From Bromus sterilis (taxonomy: Eukaryota; Streptophyta; Magnoliopsida; Poales; Poaceae), in assembly GCA_950022295.1 (NCBI GenBank), contig OX465598.1, positions 68,122,001 to 68,186,000 on the forward strand: a stretch of 64,000 bases of DNA, written 5' to 3'. The first letter of the stretch is position 1, and the number at the start of each line of letters is the position of its first letter. The notes below the pieces were generated by a model. The model made no database searches. It was not told the origin of the DNA and worked only from the letters and a program-made list of their open reading frames with translations. Both the position numbers and the translations under genes were made by a program. Below, piece after piece: positions 55,191 through 64,000 of this stretch.

Positions 55191-56008
55191 ATGTTTGGTC
55201 CTTTTGCCTTTGGTGAAGCAGAAGTTCTCACCTTTAAACAAAGAGGTGGCGAAAGTCTGAAATATGCCTGGTATAGAATTAATGATTCTCAAGAAATACC
55301 ACCAAGAAGCAATCCACTACTATCCTGCTTAGAAACTTTTATCTTGGAATTACTTCTTGGAATAGGTTTATTCTAGATACTGCTATCAATGGGAATTTCA
55401 TATAACCCCCAGTTTGGGAAGCCCTTAGTGTTATGGACAATCTTGTTGGAAATCTCCCTGTTGCTAGCATTCAAGAGTACATTACCCTAGCTCATATTAT
55501 GAAAAAACTTGAAAAGTTAGAGCTAGAGATGCCAATAATTAATAAGATAAGTGAGTTGGATCGTAAGGTTCAAGGGAATTTGAATAGACTCGATAGCTCC
55601 ATGCATAAAAAATTTAAAACCTTGGAGACCATCAAATCCCATGACTTGGACCCTTCTAGGATTAATAAGATTGAGGAAATCATTGACACTCTAGGAACTA
55701 CTTTCTCCTCAATCAAAACCAAAAAGGTGGAAACTCGGGCAAAGAAGGAACCTAGGTTCATTTACGTTCCAAAGGATCCTCGTTTCAAATATAATCTACC
55801 TATTGCCAAAGGGGTTGAAACTGTGAAGACTTTGGAAGAGATACCTCTCTTTAGCAAAATAAATGAGACTCCAATTGATTTTCCGCGTTTTGCTTTTATT
55901 CCTAGAAGTATCTTTATTAGGACTTTATTTGAAAGACCTCTTAATAGTGGTTGTATTGTTGAAGAGCTTTTTGATGATCTTGATGATGGTTCAATTGATA
56001 CAACTTGA
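55191..56008 (+). pseudogene. Short gag-like gene of gypsy E, one frameshift and one stop
   Basis: It starts MFGPFAFGEAEVLTFKQ and reaches GGESLKYAWYRINDSQ as in B, again lacking the N-terminal half of gag. A frameshift near 55285 moves to the frame KKQSTTILLRNFYLG. A TAA at 55401 interrupts it, and the remainder (MDNLVGNLPVASIQE ... DDLDDGSIDTT) is open for 191 codons to 56008. The central part is Leu/Lys/Glu-rich and may be a coiled coil. No enzymatic domain follows. Confidence 0.75.
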
Positions 56009-56658
56009 TCTATTTGCATTAAGCCTAGCTAATGGCTTTAAAGAAGCGCTTTCGACAGGCAGCCCACAACGAATTTAGGATTTCCTTTTTGTTTTTCTTA
56101 TGTTTTTAGTGGTCTTGATGATTGTTAATACTGTAGCAACATCATTGTATCTTTACTTTTCAAGCTTTGTGCCATTTATAGCCTGATATGACAAGGGAAG
56201 TGAAAGTTGTTACATGCTGTCCAGAAAACAGATTCTGTCCTCGTGACTAGAAAAATCACAGAAAAATCCCAATTCATCTTTTTGAGCTGAATTTTTTACA
56301 CAGAGTTATCTATACAATTACGAAACTTTCGTATGTTCTGAGTTTTTTGAGTTGAGTTGCATAAGTATCCCTAAAAAAATCTTTACTACCTGCTGGTTTG
56401 TTTTTCACAGATTCTGTCCTGTTTTGCCTTTTCTTCGTTTTGCAAACCTTAAGCTTGCTTTTTCTTTGCAAAAACTTTTTGGAAATCTTGAGAAATAGTA
56501 GCTCTTCGAGAATATCCTTATTGACAGTAGAGAAACATTATTTTATTATGGTACTAACCTCGCTAATCAGATTATGATGAGTTATGTATGAAGGGAGTTT
56601 TGAAGTGTGCGAGGGAAGATGATGAAAGAAGATTCAGGAGTGTCAAGCGCTCAAGCTT

Positions 56659-56737
56659 GGGGATGCCCCCATGCATCCCCAAGAAATATTCAAGGAGACT
56701 CAAGCGTCTAAGCTTGGGGATGCCCCCGTGCATCCCC
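56659..56737 (+). repeat. Paired GC hairpins with PPT-like arms (gypsy E)
   Basis: Palindromes at 56659-56680 and 56716-56737, each after AAGCTT, with 8-bp arms GGGGATGC/GCATCCCC. Confidence 0.9.
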
Positions 56738-57362
56738 TTCTCCATCAACAATTATCAGTTCATCTCTCGTTTCACTATATTTTTATCACTTCATGCATTA
56801 TGTGCTATGCTTGGAGCGTCTCGCTCTTAGGTTTTATTTTTAGTTTTCTTTAGCTTTGCTGGCTGTTCATAACAAGTTAGAACCCAGCTTTCTTTGTGTG
56901 GGAGAGAAACACGCTCCACTTCAAAATCTAGAACACAACATAGGATTTTTCATGCTTATCTTTGTTGTGTGTGTTCTTTATCTTTTTCATAGCTACTGTC
57001 ATGTTTAGCTCTTAGTTTTCATGCTTATCTTTTCAAAGATTTCTGTTTAGTTTATTGCTGGAACTCTCTTGAGTTTTCATGTTTATCTTGTTTAGAGAGT
57101 TTGCCTGTTGCACTGAGTTTTGTGTCTTGACTTGAAGTAGGTAATTGAGGTTGCTATTCTTTTGTAGTAGTAACTTGCAATAGTTTTGAGGTATTGTTTT
57201 CAGTAATGTTTGGACTTTTGGTGTCAAGAGATTTAGCCTATTAATGATAGATGTCGTATTTTGGGCAATCCATGTTTATTTTCAAAACTTACAAAATTAG
57301 TTGAGAACTTTAGCTACTAGATGGACCGCTGCTCTTCTCAGTGGTCGAATATTAGAGTACAC

Positions 57363-57746
57363 TCACGTACCATGAGTTGAGGATGCGCAAGGATAAGAAA
57401 ACCCCCATACACTCCTCCTCGGGGTACTTGTCTCTTTGTGAACCTCCTTATTAGATTGAGAGTTACTGATAATAAGTGCATGAGTTCTTCGGACTAAGGT
57501 GAGTATTCGAAAGCTAACACTTCCACCTTCCCATATTTTTCTAGCCTCTCCTGTGTTGTGCATTGCTTTCTTCTCACTCCGAGAGTTGGCGTCCACCTTC
57601 GCCGGTACATCCAAACCGTTGGCATGATACACTCTGTCATCATAAACCTCCTTATATCCTTCCTCAAAACAGCCACCATACCTACCTACCAAGGCATTTC
57701 CATAGCCTTTCCGAGATACATTGCCATGCAACATCCATCTTCTCAT
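57363..57746 (-). CDS. Antisense ORF of gypsy E, unknown function (127 codons)
   Basis: It starts MRRWMLHGNVSRKGYG and shares the A and B core (GRYGGCFEE, VYDDRVYHANGLDVPAKV, SRSEKKA). It continues past the A and B stops for another 45 codons with no motif. It lies opposite to the element's coding direction. A shadow frame is at 57494-57679. Function unknown. Confidence 0.3.
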   Translation of the reverse strand: MRRWMLHGNVSRKGYGNALVGRYGGCFEEGYKEVYDDRVYHANGLDVPAKVDANSRSEKKAMHNTGEARKIWEGGSVSFRILTLVRRTHALIISNSQSNKEVHKETSTPRRSVWGFSYPCASSTHGT

Positions 57747-58916
57747 GACTTGATCATCATGTCATACATGCTACTTGCTTGATCGATGAGCCGCATGCTA
57801 GTTGGGCCTTGCCCTAATCATTGCTAAACGACGCGCTAGTATCATTGCATATCTTGCTACACTGGCACAGGCATACATTTGCATACATCATGATAGTTAC
57901 ATCTTCTTTATTATATGAGTACTTTTGTAAAGTGTGAAAGATCTTCTATACTTTTTATAATATATAGAGTGTTGCCCCTAAAGTGAGGAAAAGATCCCAA
58001 AGTGGACAAATTAAAAGATCCCAAAGAGGACAAATGAGAGAAATAGAAAGAGCCATTGAGGCCACCAAAAAAATACAAAAAATACAAAAAAAAGAAAAAG
58101 AAATAAAAAGAGAGAAGGGGGCACGCTACTATTCCTTTTGAGAGATCCAAACTCGTACTCCCTTTTATATCTTGTAGTCCATAGAGATTATCATTTATTC
58201 ATATAGCTATGTGGGGACCTTCACACTATAGAACTTGGCTTGTATATTCCAATGATGAGCCTCCTCAAATGAGCTCTAGGTCTTCTTGAGAAAGCAAGTT
58301 GGATGCACCCCCACTAGTTCCATTGGAGAGCTTACCTTAGCTCATATGTGCATCCGTTGCATGGCAATCCCTACTCCTCATATCATATCTATCATTTGGC
58401 TTTCTCTCGCCTATGATTGTCCTCATTGATGTGAGCCTTTCACACCTTTTTGTCTTCCTCCTCCACCATATTCTCTCTTTGCCATCCTAAGTGTCCACTT
58501 TCTTTCTTACGCTCATCCATTGCATGAGTGCTCAAAATGTCGAAAAGGAGTGGATCATTTTGACTTGTACCTGACTAGTGGTCTGGGGATGAGTCAAGAT
58601 AATATTCCAAAGAACAACAAGTGTGAAACTTTAGTAGATTAAATTCTCAACAAAAAAATACTTTTTCTCATATATCCCTATCCCCTTTCTTGCACGCAAA
58701 CACCATTTGGAGACATTCGAGTCACGGACAGCGAGAGCTCTTGCACCTTTATGTTCTTATGTTGCTTGTTTCAATACTAAATATAGACTCTTTCCCGTTA
58801 TGACTTCAATTGAATTACATGCCTTGATTTCTTTACTTAAAAGTTCTAATATGGTTGTTAGCATGTCACCACAGAAATTATGTTTTTATCATTTACCTAC
58901 TCGAGGACGAGCAGGA

Positions 58917-58933
58917 ATTAAGCTTGGGGATGT
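58917..58933 (+). other. Polypurine tract of gypsy E
   Basis: ATTAAGCTTGGGGATGT directly precedes the 3' LTR. Confidence 0.85.
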
Positions 58934-59508
58934 TGATACGTCCAAAACGTATCTATAATTTCTGCTTGCTCCATGCCTCTTTTGTGTGATATTGCTATGA
59001 TATTGATGAACTTCCATACACTTTTGATCATATTTGGACTAACCTCTTAACTCAGTGCACCCCAGTGCAGTTCCTATTTTCTGCTGTTTTTCTATTTCAG
59101 GCTTCCCCCATATTAAAGTGCTCCAAAAATTCGGGAAAAATCCAATAAAAAAATCAGCGTACAGGAAGCTTCGGAATCACCGAGGGGGGGGGACAGAGGG
59201 GACCCACCAGGTCCCCAGGCGCCCTCCCGACGCGCCCTAGGGTGGGGCCACGCCAGGGGGCCGCCTGGACCCCTGGTGGCCGCCCTGGCTGCCCCCCTTC
59301 GCCTATTTATTCCTCGTGACGAGAAACCCCAGTGACGGGAATCCTTTTTCTCGATCTCTCCTCTATTCCGCCGCCGCCCTTCCAAGATCGGGAGCACCAG
59401 AAGACCTCTTCCCGGCACCCTGCCGGAGGGAGGAACCACCTCCGGGAGCTTCTCCACCACCATAGATGCTTCCCGGATAAACCGTGAGTAGTCCACTTTG
59501 GACCATGG
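58934..59508 (+). repeat. Gypsy E 3' LTR, left part
   Basis: It matches 52450-52894 and 54312 onward, including the intact site where P inserted in the other LTR (CCGCCGCCCTTCC). It is cut after CATGG by LTR H. Confidence 0.9.
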
Positions 59509-60509
59509 TGATACGTCCCAAACGTATCTATAATTTCTGCTTGCTCCATCCATTTTTTGTGTGACTTTGCCATGATTTGCTTGAACTTTCATACACTTTT
59601 GAGCATATTTGGACTAATCTATTAACCCAGTGCACCCAGCTGCCAGTTGCTGTTTTCTGCTGTTTCTGTATTAAAAGTGCTCCAAAAAAATCCGGAAAAA
59701 TCAGATAAAAAATCAGCGATCCGGAAGCTTCCGGAATCACCAAGGTAGCGGAGGGGGGCCACCACCAGGATACCAGGAGGGTCCCTGGCGCGGCCCCAAC
59801 CTAGGTCGCGCCAGGAGGCCTCCTGGCTGCCTGGTGGGTCCCCTCGACACCCCCCCCCTCCACCTATATTTAGCCCTCGGGGTGGAAACCCCTAATATCG
59901 ATCTCTTTTTCGTGAACTCGCCTCTATACCGCCGCCGCCGCCATTTTAAGATCGGGGCTGCCTGGAGAAGCTGCCCCGGCACCCTGCCGGGAGGAGGAAC
60001 CCCCTCCGGGAGACCATCCATAGCCATGGACGCCTCCCGGATGTACCGTGAGTAGTCCCCCTTGGACCATGGGTTCGTGACCAGTAGCTATGTGATGTAC
60101 TTCTCTCCTCTTTGTGCTTCCACTTTCGAGACCTCGTGAGCTGCCTCATATGATCGAGGCACTATTGTAATTTCTGTTGTTGCTATGCTGAGTTTGCTGG
60201 GATCTGATGGATTATGAGACTATGTTCAGATTGTGATGAGTAATATATTTGGTTCTTCTCTTTTATATTTTGTTCTTGAGTAAATTCTTGCATGTTCTCC
60301 GTTGCAGTATTTTGATTTGGCCAAGTAGTTTCCTTGAAACTCCAAGAGGGAGCGTTATGCTTGATTGTGGGTTCATCCCCCGGATGTCTAGCTTGAGTGA
60401 CAGAAACATGAGACTAGGGGATGTGTTGTTGCCACCAGGGATAATACAACGGTGCTTGTACCCGCGGTTGCAAGGATTGTTTACTTTACGCAAAGTTCTT
60501 TTAATGCAG
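59509..60509 (+). repeat. LTR H, left part of a gypsy LTR
   Basis: It begins TGATACGTCCCAAACG and follows the B-type LTR as far as TTTTAATGCAG, where Q interrupts it. CATGG (59504-59508) is its expected TSD. Confidence 0.85.
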
Positions 60510-63500
60510 TGTCGGGACCCGGGGTATGCGTATGTAATTCCAGTCACGATACAATCACATGGAGAGCCGAGAGCCGTACCCACTTGTCTAAGCAGACAAG
60601 GCCAAGCACAGAACACTCTCGGAAAGCATCGAACGTGAGGGGCATCCCATTCAGGCCGGATGATCAACTGAGATGGATCCTCATCGTCCTCTCACGAGTC
60701 TAAATGCTTATGGGTGGTGAAATCCCATACTCATAGACAAGTTGCCTCAACCATGTTATCGATTGAATCATAACCCTTACATAAACAGACTCCAGCCCGA
60801 TCACTTAGTCAGGGTCTAGGGAGGGCTCGATCATACAACAAAGTGTGCACGTGACAGAGTCACGAGCAATCGCATCGCGATGCCCCAAGTTGTGCACATC
60901 TAAGGGCCATTTGGTGTATAAAAGACCGCCAGCCAGATCACAACTAAGGTCTCGAAAACCCATACTAAGACATGCATGTTATAAACATACACGCAGCACA
61001 CATGCCTAGTATGAACAGCAGGTATCATCACATAACTATACAAAGTACTTCTTTATTGACTTACATATAGAGTATACAAAGATCACATGTCTGTGATCAA
61101 CATTACATCATACAATGGAAGCAAATTAGTTCTGAGTATAGACAAGTTTAACAAATGGCTTAGAGAAGCCTTGTAAACATACATGCCCTTCCACGAGGGA
61201 CCAGACTGCTGTCTGGACTATACTACCAAGGTCAACGTCGAGCTTCACGAAGATGACTCCATCGGGGTCCGGGTTCTCATCTAAAACATAGAATAAGCAA
61301 ACGTGAGTACAAAGTCGTACTCAGCAAGACTTACATCAGAACTAGACTACTCATGCTCAAGTTTCAAGGTAAAGGAGGTGGGGTTTCAACATGCAGAAGT
61401 GCCAGCTTTGACTTGGCAAGACCTGTACTACGAGTACCAGACTTGAGGTAAGAAGCGTACACGAGTCCACTACCAAGTCTCCAACCAATACACCACTATG
61501 GTTACTTCCTCAAATTCCCCACGAGGAAGCACACCATAGCACTCACGCTTATCTTGCGAGTTTTATAATTATCCGTTCAAGTTGTCTAAAAATCAGGTAC
61601 AGGTTCCAAGTAGTCCATGACCGCGGACGCGGCTATTCGAATAGTTTTGTTAACCCTGCAGGGGTGTACCGCTACACACACATGACCATCGGTTACCGCC
61701 AAGTCTCGCCACCGTTCAAGAGGTGACAGCAAGGATGTTCACCACAAAACTTCGCCCACAGCTCAGTTCTAGTCCAAGGAGTCAATTGTCTGAGTTCCAA
61801 ACCCAACTGGAGTTCCGGCCGAGCTTCCAGCCAGGACTCAAACCATGTAGGCACAAATGACAAGCCCACCTCGACGGATGGTTCTCCGCTTGACAAGCCA
61901 TGTTCCACAAGCCCTACCATGAATGCCACATTTCTTTTCCTTTATCTTTCTATGCATATGCCGAATGGAAATCCCGAACTAGTTGTGACTCTTGGACTTG
62001 GATCGGGGTGAGTTACTAGGTCGAGAGGGGTTAGTGAGCCCAATGTGTGGTTGTACTCTTTGTCTCGGATTACCATACAAGAACTCGGTCTTAAGGTGGT
62101 GTTCAACGAGACAACCCACTGTGTACTCCTACACATCCTCTCATCGTTCACCTTGTATTAGGGTGGATTCACCAACACAGTTTCACTTTCATCAACACCA
62201 TGTTCACTATCATCCCGACTCACATAAAAAGCATCCTCATTGTAAACTCTAGGCATGCAATAAGCAATAACAGTTGCAGGGGCCACATGATATCAATCAA
62301 CTCCTATGTCAGCTAGGATTGTGGTTTGCTTACTACTGTGACAAGATGATAGGTCATGCATCGGATATGGGTTCAACTATGCGGTAGAATCGATACAAGG
62401 TGATCTCCTAAACATGCACAAGAGAGACTGAGAGGGAATTGGGATTTTATAGACATGATCAATGGGGTTTGCTTGCCTTGCTGACGATACACGGGTCTTA
62501 ACGGTGGTCTTCTTCTTCGGGGTGATCACCGTCTCGGAACGTCTGTCATCGGAGGCAATCATCAACAAGGGGGGACAACTTCGGAAGTAAAATGCACATA
62601 CACATGATAAGGTTGTCCATGATGTGAATGGTACTGGTTTGTAGCATATTCATATTAATTGAAGTATATTGCATTTGAAATGCAAATTCAAACTTCAAAT
62701 TCAAATTCAAATGATTCCATATGCATGTTTGCTACTGTTCACCCATTTTAAAATGGTCAAACATAAAACAAATTGCATATTCTTAATCCTTGCATTTTTC
62801 TGATAATTTTTCATATATTATATGTCCAATTTGGAGTTAATATGAATTTTCTATGATTTTTAGAAGTTTAGTTCATTTTCTGACTTTTCTGGAATTCTTT
62901 TAATTCATAAATTCCATTACTGCATCAGCATGACGCATGGCTGACGTCATGGGGCTCTGGCCAGTGGGGTCGGCCTGTCAGTGGCTCTGGGATTTAATCC
63001 CTGTCTAAAATAAAAAGAGGGGGTTATTTAGGGGGCAGGGCCCACATGTCATAGGGGTTAGGGGTTACTTAGTAGGGTCATTAGGCCCTAACCACATGGC
63101 CACGTCGGAGGCTGCCGGCGTTGAGCCGCCGGTGCACTGCAGCCGCGGCGGCGCTCCACTGGAATGGAGAATCCGGCACCGCTTGCCGCGCCGAGACCGC
63201 CAGGAGGACGAGCACGAAGGCGCGCATCCCCCTGACTAGTTGTGTGACCACGGGAGGGCTCGAGGCCACGCCCGGCGATGAGCTCGCGGCGGCCGGAGCT
63301 CTGCCATGGGGGAGATGTGGACCAGGGGCACGGGAGGAGCACAGGATGAGGGGGTTCGGAGCGGGAGCTCACCCTGATGCTAATGGAGGGGACGGCGAAG
63401 CCGTAGGGGAACCAGAGGCGGCGTAATCGACGACGAGGTCTGCGGCTCCGACGGGATGTCGTCGTCCGATTCGACGACTTCGGGGAGCTACATCTTGCGG

Positions 63501-64000
63501 GCGTCTTCAGGTTGGCCAAGCCGTTGACGGCGGAGCGATTGGACAAGGTGGCAAGGCTTCTCGTCGGTGTTGTCCGCGATGGCGCACGGCGGCGCTCTCT
63601 GGAGCTTGACGGGGGCGCGCGTACACGGACGAGCGAGAGCGGGACGGTGACGTAGGAGAGGGGGAAAGGGATGAGGATGACTAGGGGGGTCTCCTAGACA
63701 CCTTCTTGTCGTCGGGGAAGCAGGCAGGTCGCCACGGCGTCGTTGGCGACCCCGGCATGGTCGCCACACACCTGTGTGCGCGCCTGCCGTGGAAGACGAC
63801 AGAAGGGTGCGGGCTGGGCTGGGCCAAAAGGGCCAGGGGGAACTAGTTGGGCTAGATTTAGGTTTTTCTTTTTCTTCTCTGCTTTCTTCTGTTTTTTCCT
63901 TTTCTGTTATTTGTTTTGCCCCAAATAAAATAGCAAGGCATTTTATAAAATATTCAAAACTTTTATGTGGGCTTATAAAATATATAGCTAGCCACTCACA
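60510..64000 (-). mobile_element. Element Q: LTR-like sequence running off the window
   Basis: It starts TGTCGGGACCCGGGG inside LTR H after TGCAG. For about 3.5 kb it holds no convincing ORF. An AT-rich part with repeated caaattcaaa lies at 62680-62900 and a GC-rich part at 63070-63800, a layout similar to the K LTR in minus orientation. I read it as a long minus-strand LTR or LTR plus leader. The frames at 63081-63769 are GC-rich shadows. Confidence 0.45.

Larger units (their letters stand above)
56009..58916 (+). other. Untranslated 3' interior of gypsy E
   Basis: It begins with gcgctttcgacaggcagccc after the gag stop, followed by hairpins at 56659-56737, the antisense ORF at 57363-57746, an A-rich tract at 58068-58110 and the run to the PPT. 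Confidence 0.75.
52450..59508 (+). mobile_element. Gypsy E: non-autonomous LTR retrotransposon with doubled PBS
   Basis: The 5' LTR (52450-52894 and 54317-54960, split by solo LTR P) is followed by two PBS copies, a short gag-like pseudogene, the shared 3' interior with hairpins and antisense ORF, a PPT, and a 3' LTR that is cut by LTR H at 59508. The first 440 bp of the two LTRs are nearly identical, so it is relatively young. Confidence 0.85.

Noticed and set aside
63081..63769. Possible GC-rich host exon with ORFs up to 152 codons
   Set aside because: Open frames on both strands at once, arginine/proline-rich products, and position inside LTR-like element Q argue for base-composition artefacts.

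Overview
The window is wholly repetitive plant DNA from a large grass genome, almost certainly Triticeae (wheat, goatgrass, barley or rye). The grounds are Angela/WIS/BARE1-type Copia LTRs, many Ty3/gypsy LTRs that start TGATACGTC and end CATCA, primer-binding sites complementary to tRNA-Asp or tRNA-iMet, and the absence of any exon structure resembling a host gene. No rRNA or tRNA gene, CRISPR array or host gene was found. Family names rest on recalled LTR termini and architecture, not on a database search.

The elements can be ordered by nesting because many insertions still carry target-site duplications (TSDs) that I could read. Letters are my own labels. The outermost unit appears to be gypsy G (minus; visible at 51417-52449). 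Athila-like gypsy F (minus; 44922-51416 plus 30181-30490) lies in its LTR. F was hit by LTR M (TSD GCAAT) and by gypsy B (14209-30180). M contains gypsy C (30528-41702, TSD GTTAC) and solo LTR D (TSD ACACA), and the 5' LTR of C contains the 2.8-kb solo LTR L (TSD ATCTT). The 5' LTR of B contains gypsy A (14259-23729, TSD CTATG), which in turn holds a truncated Angela-2. The same B LTR is also entered by LTR N, which holds Angela-1 (2018-13976). Angela-1 holds a rearranged gypsy piece J with a four-unit tandem array, entered by solo LTR I (TSD CGTGC/AGTGC), and is cut on its left by LTR element K (1-2017). On the right, gypsy E (52450-59508) sits inside G and carries solo LTR P (TSD CCGCC). E is cut by LTR H, and H by element Q, which runs off the window.

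Coding content is all retrotransposon-derived and mostly broken. Gypsy C carries a good gag with a CCHC knuckle, followed in frame after one TAA by a second ORF of unknown function. F carries gag plus an aspartic protease with one frameshift, then a separate 428-codon ORF resembling the Athila ORF-1 group with two stops. B and E carry short half-gag genes with frameshifts. Angela-2 carries Copia gag, protease and the start of integrase in an internally duplicated form. J keeps only the C-terminal tail of a polyprotein. No intact reverse transcriptase or integrase exists here, so every element would depend on enzymes supplied elsewhere.

The points most worth a second look are: the tandem quadruplication in J; multiple internal copies of polypurine-tract-like sequence in two unrelated retrotransposon lineages; an LTR-like promoter module inside F just upstream of its second ORF; an LTR that has engulfed an older LTR end plus PBS, next to an element with two PBS copies; and an antisense ORF open in three of four related gypsy copies.
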